Of a stretch of DNA of 64,000 nt, positions 1 through 8,882 are shown piece by piece (positions within the stretch are counted from its first letter, which is position 1; each line of letters opens with the position of its first letter). Under the pieces are notes generated by a model that worked only from the letters and a program-made list of their open reading frames with translations, did not search any database and was not told the origin of the DNA. The translations under genes were made by a program, and so were the position numbers. The stretch covers positions 2,790,001 to 2,854,000 of the forward strand of contig CAWAHD010000002.1 in assembly GCA_963781785.1 (NCBI GenBank). Direction: 5' to 3'. Source of the DNA: CAWAHD01 sp963781785 (GTDB lineage: Bacteria > Planctomycetota > Planctomycetia > Isosphaerales > Isosphaeraceae).

Positions 1-391
1 TGGAGACGCCCGGTTTCGTCCACGACGAATTGACCGGCGGATCGTTCCAGGAATACGCCGATTGCTTGGCAAGCTCGGCCTGGAAGACCGGCAAGACGTG
101 TTCTGCCTTCTTGAGGGCGACCGGGAACAGGCTCCGATACGCCTTCGGGTCGGCAACCATGAGCAGCTCGGCAAGCCGATCGGGCTCGTCGCTGGCGTAA
201 TCGGTGAGGATATCCGTGGCCAGCGTGTGCACGCTCTCGGAGCGGGACTTTTCCTCGAAGATCGCCGCGATCGGACCTGTCAGCTTGCCACGCACGGGAC
301 GCAAGGCTTCGATCCAGGGCCTGAGCGACAGCGAATTGACCGACACAAGAGCCTCGGCCAGCTTGCGCCCGAGGCTTCCCAGTTGTCGTAG
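1..391 (-). CDS. C-terminal continuation of the kinase-nSTAND protein, after a frameshift, running off the left edge
   Basis: Reading the minus strand from about position 380 down to 1, in a frame different from the upstream nSTAND ORF, gives an open, protein-like stretch (KLAEALVSVNSLSLRPWIEA, later YSWNDPPVNSSW). It directly continues the ATPase C-terminal region (DPNYDNWEA, around 395). The join needs one added base near 372-380. No stop occurs before base 1, so the true C-terminus, probably a SUMF1-type or repeat domain in this family, lies outside the window. The family continuation is recalled, not searched. Confidence 0.6.
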
Positions 392-2238
392 TTCGGGTCG
401 AAGACCGCCAGCGCGCCGGCGGCTGGAAGCAGACCGGCATCTCCCGGCTTCGCTGATTTGATCACGGCCCAGAGCTTGGGAGTCAGGGTCAAACGGTGGG
501 CATTGAGGGCATCTCGCAGGACCAGGAGCTCGACCGGAGTGGCTTTCAAGAGCCGGTCGAAGAGATAACCCACCTGGGTCGCATCGACCGGCAACAGGGC
601 GAGGCTGGCATGGAGGTGTTCCCGGCTTTGCGCATCGGTGCTCTGTGCCAGACGCACCAGTTGGGGGTCAGCCCAGCGACGATAACCCGAGAGTTGCGCG
701 ACCACGGCAGGAACTTCGGGCGTGCCCACTCGCTGGAGCGACTCCACCAGCGCCGAGGCTCGTAATCTGCCATAGCCCTCGATCCCTCCCCAGGAGATCA
801 AGCAAACCAAGATGAAGAGTCCGAGCATCCTCAGCCCATGCACTCTTCCCGCCCGCTTCATCAACGTGCGCTCGGGCTCGGTCCACTGTTTTTCCTTGGT
901 CAAGAACCGGATGTTCGCCCATTCCAGGACAGAGGGCAGGTGGCGGTTTTCCGGCCGGGCGCTCCAGAGGGAGGAGCGTTCCGCCAGTCTCAGCTCGGCC
1001 CGCCCGCGCCGGGTTGCTTTCTGCTTGCGGGTCAGCCAGTCGCGCAGGGAGTGCACCAGATAATCGTGTGCGAGCTGGTAATGCTGCAACGATGAAGGAT
1101 GAAGGATGACGGGTGAACCGGACGCGGGCCCGATCTCCCTCTCTTCGTTCATCCTTCCGCCTTCAGCCTTCAGCCTTTCCGAGGTCCTTCCGCCTTCATC
1201 CTTTGATTCGGCGTCAGTGGGTGTGATCAGCCGGAGCTCGGGGTCAAGGATGTGGATCAGGTCATCGAAGTCTCGCGGCCGGTTTCCGTAGCCGGAGGCT
1301 TCGAGCAACTCCTGGCGGGACCGCATCTGTCCCTTGATGTCTGTGCCGCTTCCCGGCAACAGAGCTTTCAGCACGGCCTGTGCGGCCTTCTGGTGAAAGC
1401 GATGTTCGGGAGGGGCGGTTGCGGCGCTGAAGGTCTCTTCCAGGAAAGTAAGACCGACTCCTTCCGTTCCGCCCACCTCCTTGAGTGTGGCATGGTTCCA
1501 CGGCCGCCCCTTGATCATCTCAGCGAAGAGAGCCAGGCGCACGGAGATGATCTTGCCGTTCTGGGCAAGTCCCGAAATCGATTGATCCAGAAATGATGCT
1601 TGCTCGCTGGTGAGGTCACCGGGTCTCTCCGGCAATGTCCCGTAGGCTTGCCCGAAGGCCATCAAGATGTTCCTGGCGTGACGGCGGTCAAAGAGATCCA
1701 CGAGGGCGCTGTTTTCACCCTCGACCAGGCGGATTTCCAGGTCCCGCATGAAACGGCTGGCCGCCAGCCAGAAATCATCGCGAACCAGCACCACGGCCTG
1801 GACGTGCTCGCCGTCGCAGTGCCTGAGCGCTCTGACCAGTTCGGTGTTGTCCTCGCCGGCGTGGGCGTGCAGCCACTGTTCGAACTGGTCCAGGACCAGG
1901 AGGACTTTATGCTCGGGAGACAGGATGCGGCCCCGCCGCAAGTTCGCCAGCGAATCGACGATCCCTAATCCTCGTGGCAGTTCCGGACACGCCTTGCGCA
2001 GACTCTTCTGCAACCGGTCTTCGGTCTGGTCCGGAGTCGCCTCGATGTAAACCGGAATGACGTGCTTGCCGAGCCGGGACAGAAGTCCCGCCTTCACGAG
2101 TGATGACTTGCCGCAACCCGACGGTCCGTAGATCACCCCGACTTTGAAAGTCAGGTCGGGGTCAATTTGATCGATCTTGCGCTTCCAGAATCGGATGCTG
2201 TCCGGCAGGCCATCCCGGTCGCGAGGTCCGGGCAGCAA
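280..2238 (-). CDS. nSTAND ATPase half of a Ser/Thr kinase signalling protein
   Basis: Large P-loop NTPase module of the signal-transduction (STAND) type. The ORF opens just after the junction phrase IVPKGLRSFDQDDADFF, which is readable upstream in the same frame to about 2395. It carries Walker A (GPSGCGKSS) and a Walker B-like VLLVLDQFEQWL. A membrane segment follows late in the protein (GLRMLGLFILVCLISWG). In planctomycetes this module is normally the middle of one long protein after an N-terminal kinase, and here that kinase ends out of frame just upstream. I infer one gene broken by a frameshift near 2390 and another near 375. The TTG start is only the first start-like codon after the break. 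An unusual low-complexity block (EGGR...LHPSSL) lies at 1094-1205. Confidence 0.8.
   Translation of the reverse strand: MLPGPRDRDGLPDSIRFWKRKIDQIDPDLTFKVGVIYGPSGCGKSSLVKAGLLSRLGKHVIPVYIEATPDQTEDRLQKSLRKACPELPRGLGIVDSLANLRRGRILSPEHKVLLVLDQFEQWLHAHAGEDNTELVRALRHCDGEHVQAVVLVRDDFWLAASRFMRDLEIRLVEGENSALVDLFDRRHARNILMAFGQAYGTLPERPGDLTSEQASFLDQSISGLAQNGKIISVRLALFAEMIKGRPWNHATLKEVGGTEGVGLTFLEETFSAATAPPEHRFHQKAAQAVLKALLPGSGTDIKGQMRSRQELLEASGYGNRPRDFDDLIHILDPELRLITPTDAESKDEGGRTSERLKAEGGRMNEEREIGPASGSPVILHPSSLQHYQLAHDYLVHSLRDWLTRKQKATRRGRAELRLAERSSLWSARPENRHLPSVLEWANIRFLTKEKQWTEPERTLMKRAGRVHGLRMLGLFILVCLISWGGIEGYGRLRASALVESLQRVGTPEVPAVVAQLSGYRRWADPQLVRLAQSTDAQSREHLHASLALLPVDATQVGYLFDRLLKATPVELLVLRDALNAHRLTLTPKLWAVIKSAKPGDAGLLPAAGALAVFDPNYDNWEASGASWPRLLCRSIRCRSGPGSKPCVPCVAS
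1094..1205. repeat. Tandem GAAGGATG-type repeat inserted in-frame in the nSTAND gene
   Basis: The plus strand reads two consecutive GAAGGATGA units at 1095-1110 and CCTTCCGCC/TTCAGCC/TTCATCC units at 1150-1203, forming imperfect terminal inverted repeats. The encoded segment (KDEGGR...LKAEGGRMNEER...ILHPSSL) does not look like the surrounding ATPase sequence. Similar GGATGAAGGATGAAT hairpin arms occur at 11127-11187 in an intergenic region. This suggests an interspersed repeat that landed in a coding region and kept the frame. Confidence 0.55.
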
Positions 2239-2297
2239 GTACAGGAAAAAGTCGGCGTCGTCCTGGTCGAAGGATCGCAGGCCCTTCGGAACGATCT

Positions 2298-3377
2298 TCA
2301 GCGGTCGCAGATCGGTGACCGATTGCCGCGCGGTGACCGGAAGCGGGCCGGATTGCAGGGTTGACGCGGGTGCGGGGCTTGTCGGAACCGGGGGGCGCCC
2401 GGCGCGAGCATGCTGGGCGCGGTCTGGAGGAATGACCGAAGGTCTTCCGACAGATCCTTGGCGGTGCTGTACCGTTCCGACGCTCGCTTGGAGAGTGCCT
2501 TCTGGCAGATCCGCTCGAACTCCTTGGGGATTGTGTCATCGATCTGCCGGGGTGGACGCGGCTCCGTGGTTGCGATCGCCTCCATGACCTCCCGGGGAGA
2601 ACTTCCTCGGAACGGGCTCTTACCGGTCAACAACTCGTAAAACACGACGCCCAGGCTGAAGATATCGGATCGCCCATCAACCCGGTGACCCTCGCCCCTG
2701 GCTTGCTCGGGACTCATATAGGCCGGAGTGCCCGCCAGCTCTCTCCCCTTGCCGAAGTCCTCATCCTTGAGGGCCAGCCCGAAGTCCGCCACGCAGGGTT
2801 TGCCGGATGGGTCGATCAGGATATTGGCGGGCTTGATGTCCCGGTGGACCAGCCCCTGGGTGTGGGCGTAATGCATGGCGTCGGCCACGGTGGCGACCAG
2901 TTGCGCCGAATCCCGGAACGGCAGCCGGGCCTGCCGCATCCTGACCGCCAGGTCGCTGCCTTCAATGAGCTTTGACACGATGTAGCAGAAACCGTCCTGG
3001 GTGCGCCCCAGGTCATGAACAGGCACGATGTTGGGATGGTCGAGCTTCGCAAGAATACGGGCTTCGGCGAGAAACGCTTCGACATCGTCGGGATGCGTGA
3101 TGCGTTCAGGGTGCGGCACCTTGATGGCTACCGGACGATCGAGGTCGTCATCGTGAGCAAGATACACGCGGCCAAACCCACCTTGACCTAACCGGCGGAC
3201 GATCCGGTACCGTCCAATTTCGGAGGGATCGCCGTTCGGGGAGTCACTCACGCCCAGAGCGGGCTGGTGCGACTGCTCCGTTCTGGACAAGCTCCTCGTC
3301 TCATCCACGGAGCTGTCTGAACCTTCAAATGGTAATCGCGAGCCTTCAGTCTCGGAGACGATGTTTGTCCGATCCAT
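2298..3377 (-). CDS. Ser/Thr protein kinase domain (N-terminal half of kinase-nSTAND protein)
   Basis: Eukaryotic-type (PknB-like) kinase, start ATG at 3377. Visible motifs: glycine loop GQGGFG (residues 64-69), VAIK lysine (86), HRD (178-180) with IKPAN, DFG (198-200) and the activation segment GTPAYMSPEQ. The catalytic domain ends near residue 310 with DLSEDLRSF. After that the ORF turns into arginine/proline-rich shadow sequence. The normal continuation (VPTSPAPAS...IVPKGLRSF) is in another frame, so a one-base shift in the G6 run at 2390-2395 is likely. The kinase presumably controls, or is controlled by, the attached nSTAND module. Cytoplasmic kinase domain; substrate unknown. Confidence 0.9.
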   Translation of the reverse strand: MDRTNIVSETEGSRLPFEGSDSSVDETRSLSRTEQSHQPALGVSDSPNGDPSEIGRYRIVRRLGQGGFGRVYLAHDDDLDRPVAIKVPHPERITHPDDVEAFLAEARILAKLDHPNIVPVHDLGRTQDGFCYIVSKLIEGSDLAVRMRQARLPFRDSAQLVATVADAMHYAHTQGLVHRDIKPANILIDPSGKPCVADFGLALKDEDFGKGRELAGTPAYMSPEQARGEGHRVDGRSDIFSLGVVFYELLTGKSPFRGSSPREVMEAIATTEPRPPRQIDDTIPKEFERICQKALSKRASERYSTAKDLSEDLRSFLQTAPSMLAPGAPRFRQAPHPRQPCNPARFRSPRGNRSPICDR

Positions 3378-3585
3378 TACTCAGATCCTGACCACGAACG
3401 AGCCGTTGTATCACTGCCGGATGGAGCCGTTGTCTCAACGTCGAAGAGGGACAGAGAAGTGGCCCCGTGGCGACCTGGTACGCGAGTTCCTTGACCTTCT
3501 TGCGAGCCCGAGCATGTCGTCGATGTGTCGTCCTGCGCTCTGCTCTGCGAAGGGAAATCTTTCGCGGAGCGAAAGGCGACTTTCT

Positions 3586-4053
3586 TCAATAGCGCAATCC
3601 GAAGAGGAAGGCACCGATGTCGTCGTGGACATCGCGGGTGTGGCGGATGATCAGGGCAGGGGGCATGGGCCAGGGGACGATTCCGCCCACGGCCCCGGAT
3701 GCTCCAGCCTGGGCCTCTCGCCGGGCACGGCGAGCGCGGCGCCGCTCGACCGTCTGACGGATGGATTCCTGGTAAGCCACGCTCGGCTCGGACCGCATTT
3801 TCTTCTCTTGATCCTGTGCATCCTTCGCCTTCCCAGGCCTGGTGGTGTTGGCTTTGGAATCAGCCTTGGCGGCTTTGCCTGCGGCCTTGGCGGCTTTGCC
3901 TGCTGTCCTGTCCTGGGACTGCGCCGGCGGCGGGCTCTGGCCCACGGCACCGGTCTGAGCCCTCGCCGCGCCGGTCGTGCAGAGAAGGCCGCAAACCAGT
4001 AAAGTGGCGGTGAACCAGCGGGTCGTTTTCCACGGAAGTACCGGACCGCTCAT
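3586..4053 (-). CDS. Small exported lysine/alanine-rich hypothetical protein
   Basis: 155 residues, ATG start at 4053. A clear Sec signal peptide comes after a short basic start (hydrophobic TATLLVCGLLCTTGAARA, cleavage likely after ARA). The mature part is low complexity, with KAAKAAGKAAKADSKA-type repeats, an arginine-rich stretch (ERRRARRARRE) and a hydrophobic tail ending AFLFGLRY. No known domain is recognised. It lies upstream of the kinase gene on the same strand, 208 bases away, with no evidence of a shared transcript. Function not known. Confidence 0.6.
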   Translation of the reverse strand: MSGPVLPWKTTRWFTATLLVCGLLCTTGAARAQTGAVGQSPPPAQSQDRTAGKAAKAAGKAAKADSKANTTRPGKAKDAQDQEKKMRSEPSVAYQESIRQTVERRRARRARREAQAGASGAVGGIVPWPMPPALIIRHTRDVHDDIGAFLFGLRY

Positions 4054-4109
4054 TTGCCGTCTCCTGCCAGGTCGCGGCGATGGGATCGCACGCCGGCCAC
4101 TTTCGCAGA

Positions 4110-4178
4110 CGTAGGGCTGGCTTTCTAGCCTGACTTCAGGCTGATGCCTACCTGTCAGGCTGGAAAGCCTGACCTACG
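4110..4178. repeat. REP-like inverted pair (GTCAGGCT-GGAA-AGCCTGAC family)
   Basis: At 4154-4178 a perfect 8-bp-stem palindrome, GTCAGGCT GGAA AGCCTGAC, is followed by CTACG. A diverged inverted copy (CGTAGGGCTGG...AGCCTGAC) lies at 4110-4134, so the two could fold into one long hairpin. The same unit recurs at 8837-8862 and, again as an inverted pair, at 63551-63620. It sits between divergently transcribed genes (3586-4053 minus, 4291-5163 plus). Confidence 0.75.
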
Positions 4179-4290
4179 ACTGGCGGAACTTAGCTTACCA
4201 AACTGGAGCCCGCGGCCATAGCCGGTGGAAAAGCGTTCCGCAGAACCGCCCTTGCTGCCCGCAACCAAACCTTTTGTGGATCCTCTCGCC

Positions 4291-5163
4291 ATGAGAATCG
4301 TTCCCGTGATCTTCGTCCTTGCTGCCGTCTTGTTCCCCGCTGAACGAGTCCAAGCGCAGCATTTGTGGTGGAACCTGGGCGGCCAGCGTGAGGCGACGTG
4401 TCTCTATGGCGAGATCATCGTGCTGGCCACTCATCCGTCGATCTATTACTGCGGGGCCAACTGGCACCCGGGCGAGCCCGCGGGCGGCTATTGTGGGATC
4501 CAGCACAACGGTCCGCGCGAGCGGCGGACCATTTTCTCGATCTGGGACACCACGCCCAAGCTCCATCCGAGCGTCACCGAGGCCGACGCGCGGACGATCT
4601 TCAATCGCTTCGGCGGTGAGGGCGAGGGCAGCCATTCGCACATGATCTGGGACTGGAAGGAACGCGAGCCGTTTCGGTTCTTCGTCCAAAAGCAGCGAGG
4701 AACCCAGCCGCGCACGATCGATGCTCGGTATTACCTGTACGATCCCGGCGTGAAGAAGTGGCTGCACAGCGCCACGATCCAGAGCCCCGAGGAAGGCCAG
4801 CCCAGCGTGGGCACCCTGGGCGGCGGGCTGAATTCCTTTCTCGAGAACTTCGTCGGCAAGGATAAAGAGGTGCCCAAGATTGCCCTGTACCGGCTCTGGC
4901 TCGGCTCTCGCCCGGAAAAAATGCAATGCCTCACCAGGGCCCGCGGCGACGGCACCTGGGGCGAGCTGCACGACGCCTACTTCCTGGCCGAGGGTGAAAA
5001 GGCGCGGCTCACGGCCGTCTTCTCCCAGCTCGAAGCGGCGTACGGAAAGCCCGCCATCGGTGGCCCAGGCAAGGTTCTGCCGCCGATCTCCGACCGCCGT
5101 CTAACGGCGGAGGTCATCAAGGAGCTGACGAACCTGCCGCGCACGGCGCCGGTCCACCGCTGA
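4291..5163 (+). CDS. Exported DUF3472 domain protein
   Basis: 290 residues from the ATG at 4291, chosen because it opens a typical signal peptide (MRIVPVIFVLAAVLFPAERV, cleavage near QAQ). An upstream in-frame ATG at 4225 would bury it. The body matches my memory of DUF3472 proteins: a beta-rich N-terminal region with an HNGPRERRTIFSIWDT motif, HSHMIWDW, RYYLYDP and GLNSFLENF. Tryptophan- and glycine-rich composition suggests a secreted carbohydrate- or polymer-binding jelly-roll, but the activity is unknown. The gene stands alone on the plus strand, followed by a REP-rich stretch. Confidence 0.75.
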   Translation: MRIVPVIFVLAAVLFPAERVQAQHLWWNLGGQREATCLYGEIIVLATHPSIYYCGANWHPGEPAGGYCGIQHNGPRERRTIFSIWDTTPKLHPSVTEADARTIFNRFGGEGEGSHSHMIWDWKEREPFRFFVQKQRGTQPRTIDARYYLYDPGVKKWLHSATIQSPEEGQPSVGTLGGGLNSFLENFVGKDKEVPKIALYRLWLGSRPEKMQCLTRARGDGTWGELHDAYFLAEGEKARLTAVFSQLEAAYGKPAIGGPGKVLPPISDRRLTAEVIKELTNLPRTAPVHR

Positions 5164-5220
5164 GGTGGGCTGATGAAAAGTTGGTCTTCGGCAAGTCGCG
5201 CGTTCCCCGCGATTCTGTTG

Positions 5221-5762
5221 CGCCTTTTTCCCCCCTTGCCAAGGGGGGGTTAGGGGGGTGGTCCCGGCACCGCCAGCCACAAGGCCGTCGTGCCCACCTT
5301 GTTCTTCGATGTCCGAGGCACCGGACTAACCTTCCCCGGCCCTCTCCGAGGAAGGGGTTTTCGTCACCAGTATCTCGCTCTCCTCAAGGAAAGGGCTTTG
5401 GTGAGAGGTCGATTGCAGCAACACGGCCGCGCAAATCGAATGACTCGCCGCAAGAGACCGTGGCCCGCTTGAGAGCCGTGGCGCCGCCAGATACTGGCAC
5501 CCTCTCCTTCAGGGAGAGGGCTGGGGTGAGGGTCCGGATGACGAGGTGGAGCGAGGATGCGTATCAGGCGATTCAACTTGCGAAGGCTCTGGGCGGCGCT
5601 GGCCCCTCACCCCAGCCCTCTCCCCAAGGAGAGGGTGCCAGAAACAATCCATCAGCCGCGGGAGTGCTGTGGCGGAGCCGATGGTCCACCGGGCACGTTC
5701 CAGAAAAACCCCTCCCCGTGAGCCCCCGGCCCCCCCTTCGCAAGGGGGGGAAGGGGTTCTGA
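5221..5762. repeat. Cluster of REP-like GC-rich palindromes between convergent genes
   Basis: A 600-base gene-free stretch lies between the DUF3472 gene and the end of the kinase-TPR gene. It holds several short palindromes: CCCCCTTGCCAAGGGGG near 5232, CTCTCC-GAGGAAGGGG near 5342, CCCTCTCC-GGAGAGGGCTGGGG at 5503-5532, its inverted counterpart CCCCAGCCCTCTCC-GGAGAGGG at 5611-5637, and CCCCCCCTTCGCAAGGGGGGG near 5733. These resemble REP/BIME arrays and could also act as a bidirectional terminator. The ORFs that cross it are read-through of repeats, not genes. Confidence 0.7.
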
Positions 5763-6522
5763 TCACCGGGAGCTGGTGCTGTTCTCTTGGCCGGTCTCGC
5801 ACGTGGCTTCGGCCTTCGTGGCTCCTCCGGTTTTGGGTTCGACCTTCGGCCTGGGCAGGCCCATCAAGGTTGAGGCCTCGGTGTGGAACCGGCACAGCTC
5901 TGGGTCGTCTTTCGGCCCATTCTTGAGTGCGGCGAGAGCCAGGCTGTAACACTTGCGGGCTTCAGCGCGGTTGCCTTCTTGCCAGTGCGTCATCGCCAGG
6001 AAGAACCAGTCGAGGGTGCTCCCGCCGGCGATATCGATCGACCTCTTGAAGGAATCACGGGCGGTTTTCCAGTCTCGAACGCGGTATGCCGCAACACCCA
6101 GCGTGCTCCAGAAGGTCGAGTTGTTCGGATCGAGTTTGACTGCTTTCGTGGCCTCCTCCCGTCCTCGCTTGGGGTCGAACCAGGAATCTTCGGGGACGCT
6201 CACGAGCGCTCTGGCCACCTGGTTGTGCGCCGTTGCATTCCCGGAGTCGAGGATTGTCGCCAGGCGGGGATAGAGCAACTTCGTCCGGCGACTTGACGGG
6301 ATGGGGACCGAATCTTGCTGCTCGATCAGATGACCGGCCCAGTCCTGGAGTTGACTGTGAAATTCCGGCCCCGAAAATCGCGCGGCCACCCCGGCGAAAT
6401 CGTGCTCCAGCTCGATGCGCAGCCGCTCGGCTTCCGCCGATCGGCCAGCCTGATCCAGCGCCAGGGCCACCACCTGGACCGTGTACAAGAGGAGGTTGGC
6501 GTCGTCCCGGGCGCGAACGATG
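5763..6522 (-). CDS. TPR-rich C-terminal part of the kinase-TPR protein (frameshifted from upstream half)
   Basis: Reading from about 6522 in this frame gives RDDANLLLYTVQVVALALDQ, which continues the helical repeat pattern of the upstream half, whose own frame degenerates after AIDLG. TPR-like segments follow (NSTFWSTLGVAAYRVRDWKT; LDWFFLAMTHWQEGNRAEA), then a polar tail. A one-base change near 6522-6530 would join them. The part is presumably periplasmic or on the far side of the kinase membrane segment and serves as a protein-interaction sensor. The stop at 5763 faces the REP cluster. Confidence 0.8.
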
Positions 6523-8701
6523 TCGAGCCCAGGTCGATCGCTGTCAGCGGGGCCGGAGCTGCGCCTCGAAGCAGGTCGCGCCGGACCTCGATCGCGCGGC
6601 GGTAATAATACTCGGCTTCGTCGGGGCGGTGGGTGAACCGCATGTAGCAGCCCATGCCCTTCAGTCCGAGCGCATCGGCGAGATAGCGCCGGATCGTGGG
6701 ATCCTCGCGTGACTCGTTTAGCAGCGTTTCGAGCAGGGCGATCGACCGGCTGTAATTGGCCTTGGCCTCTGCCAGCAATTGCGGCTCGGGGTGCTGGACG
6801 CTCCCCTTGCCGAAGCTCAACATCGTACGAGAATAGGCCAGGTCACAGAGAGCCCGCGCGATGATGCCGCGCGACTCGATGTCGGTGGGCGGCAGCTCGC
6901 TCGCCTGCTGAAAGGCTTTCAGCGCGTGATCAAACATCTGAAGGGCCTGCCCGCGTGTCGTCGGGCCAGCGGCACTCGACAGCAACGAGGCGGCCTGGTC
7001 CACCTGGTCCCTGGCGGCTCGGTCGATCAGGGGAAAGTTCTTGATGATGTAGTTGAGATGTTTTTGGCGCGCTTCCTCTGCCTGAAGGGCCTGCACTTCT
7101 GTCGCGCGGATCTCCCTCCAGATCGCCGCTGACCCGATCAAGAGCGACAGCCCCAGGATCGCGGCCGCCGTCACCACCAGTTCTTTGCGCCGGCGCGCCC
7201 GGCGCAGCGTGCGCTCCAGTGCGCCCGGCCGGTGGCCCATGATCGGCTCGTCGTCCAGGAACCGCCTCAGGTCTTCGGAGAGTTCCTGGGCCGTCGCGTA
7301 CCGGCCGGCGGGGTCTTTCGCCATGGCTTTCAGGACGATCGTCTCCAGGTCGCGCGGGACGGCCGGGTTCTTGCGGCGCGGCGGGATCGGCTCCTCGAGC
7401 GCGATCTGGCGGAGCAATTCCTGGTGGTCTTGACCGCCGAAGGCGGGCTCCATCGCCAGCAGCTCGTACAGGGTCGCACCCAGGGCGTACACGTCGGTCC
7501 GCTGGTCGACCACGCCGCGGCGGGCAAGCGCCTGCTCGGGGCTCATGTAGCGGAGGGTGCCGACGACGTCACCGGTGCCGGTCAGGCTCTTGTCGCCGGC
7601 GAACCGCGCCAGTCCGAAGTCGGTGATCCAGACAGACCCGCCGCGATCGATCAGGAGATTGGCAGGCTTGATGTCGCGATGGAGAATGCCCAGGGCATGG
7701 GCGTGATCGAGAGCAAGGGCTGCCTCGATGCCCAGCCGGGCGACGTTCCGGAAGAAGGCCGGATCCTGATGGACGGCACCGAGCAAGGTCGGCTCCGAGG
7801 CCGGAGCACCGAGCAGGGTGCTTGGGGCCGAACGCGGCTCATCGACCGGTCTGGCGTCAGGAAGCGGTTCGTCGGCCCCGGCCTCGAGTCTGACGGCCGA
7901 AGAGCGGCCAGCACCGGGCGTGCCGGAGGGCGTACCGAGGGCCTGTTCGATCTGGACCAATCGGCCCGTCGTCGCGGAGCCAGGAGATGCTGCCTCACCC
8001 GAGCGGAGATCGCGGATCAACGCGGCCAGGCTGCGGCCGTCGACAAACTGCATGACGTAGTAGTGAATGCCGCGATCGCAGCCGACACCGAACACCGGGA
8101 CGATGTGAGGATGGTGGAGCTGGCCAGCCGCCTGGGCTTCGATCTGGAACCGCTGGCGCTGCTTGGGGTCGACGGCGGCGGAGAAGGGGAGGACCTTCAG
8201 GGCCACTCGCCTGCCGAGAGAGAGCTGGTGGGCCTCGTAGACCACGCCCATGCCGCCTCGTCCCACCTCGCGGAGAAGATGGTAATCGCCCAGCCGGGAG
8301 TGAAGCGGCGGGACCGGCTCGGCCGGTGCCGCCCCGGGAACGCTGTCCGATGCCTTGAGCGCAGCCGCCGCTGTTTCGATGAACTCCAGTCCCGAGAAGC
8401 ATTCCACGAGCGCGGCCGAGATCTCGGCATGACCGGCCAGGAACTCAGACCGCGACCACGGCCGACCCTGACGCAACGACTCCAGGTAGGTCTCGAGCGC
8501 GGCAATGATCCGAGGGTCATCCGGTGCCGCTTCCCCCGCGGAGGACGATGACCCGCTCGCTTCGAAAGCGGGTTTGTGCGGGCCCATCCACAACCGGTAA
8601 TTCGGGCTCGCTCGCCCGACCCCAGTCCCGGTTGGGCCGGACGCCAAGTCAAGGCTGTCATTCGCGTTCATACGGATCTCGACCGACTGGCTGTGACCCA
8701 T
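6326..8701 (-). CDS. Membrane Ser/Thr kinase with TPR domain (N-terminal half)
   Basis: Start ATG at 8701 (ATG at 8671 is an alternative). After a roughly 120-residue leader, the PknB-like kinase shows GRGGMG (G-loop), VALKVL, ILHRDIKPAN and DFGLARF, with GTLRYMSPEQA. An Ala/Pro-rich insertion of about 80 residues splits the lobes between the hinge (YYVMQFVDGRSL) and the catalytic loop; this is common in planctomycete kinases. One membrane helix (VVTAAAILGLSLLIGSAAIW) follows, then helical TPR-like repeats. The last 65 or so residues are shadow sequence after a frameshift near 6525, and the real C-terminus is the ORF ending at 5763. Probable environmental sensing through the extracytoplasmic TPRs; ligand unknown. 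Confidence 0.88.
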   Translation of the reverse strand: MGHSQSVEIRMNANDSLDLASGPTGTGVGRASPNYRLWMGPHKPAFEASGSSSSAGEAAPDDPRIIAALETYLESLRQGRPWSRSEFLAGHAEISAALVECFSGLEFIETAAAALKASDSVPGAAPAEPVPPLHSRLGDYHLLREVGRGGMGVVYEAHQLSLGRRVALKVLPFSAAVDPKQRQRFQIEAQAAGQLHHPHIVPVFGVGCDRGIHYYVMQFVDGRSLAALIRDLRSGEAASPGSATTGRLVQIEQALGTPSGTPGAGRSSAVRLEAGADEPLPDARPVDEPRSAPSTLLGAPASEPTLLGAVHQDPAFFRNVARLGIEAALALDHAHALGILHRDIKPANLLIDRGGSVWITDFGLARFAGDKSLTGTGDVVGTLRYMSPEQALARRGVVDQRTDVYALGATLYELLAMEPAFGGQDHQELLRQIALEEPIPPRRKNPAVPRDLETIVLKAMAKDPAGRYATAQELSEDLRRFLDDEPIMGHRPGALERTLRRARRRKELVVTAAAILGLSLLIGSAAIWREIRATEVQALQAEEARQKHLNYIIKNFPLIDRAARDQVDQAASLLSSAAGPTTRGQALQMFDHALKAFQQASELPPTDIESRGIIARALCDLAYSRTMLSFGKGSVQHPEPQLLAEAKANYSRSIALLETLLNESREDPTIRRYLADALGLKGMGCYMRFTHRPDEAEYYYRRAIEVRRDLLRGAAPAPLTAIDLGSTSFAPGTTPTSSCTRSRWWPWRWIRLADRRKPSGCASSWSTISPGWPRDFRGRNFTVNSRTGPVI

Positions 8702-8836
8702 CGACCCAGGTGCTGCCTCGTCCCCATCATGATCTTGGTCACCGTCGGGTACCAGACCGCGCCGATAAAATTAAGAGATCCGCGCGGGTCTCCTGACCCC
8801 GCTGTCGGCTGGACCGGAGGTCTCCCTCAGAAAAAC

Positions 8837-8862
8837 GTCAGGCTGGAAAGCCTGACCTACGA
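8837..8862. repeat. Single REP-like palindrome
   Basis: GTCAGGCT GGAA AGCCTGAC followed by CTACG, same unit as at 4154 and 63596. Similarity to the 63596 copy extends about 30 bases further (CACTT..GCGGT.TCAC), so the repeat unit is longer than the palindrome. It lies between the kinase-TPR start and the stop of the 8883-10157 gene. Confidence 0.75.
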
Positions 8863-8882
8863 AGGCACTTCCGCGGTTTCAC

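Noticed and set aside
5181..5762. 193-residue plus-strand ORF in the repeat cluster
   Set aside because: Composed of translated palindromes; no RBS or domain.
7232..8551. Long plus-strand ORF (439 residues) opposite the kinase-TPR gene
   Set aside because: It is antisense to clear kinase motifs and has no recognisable domain; GC-rich antisense frame.
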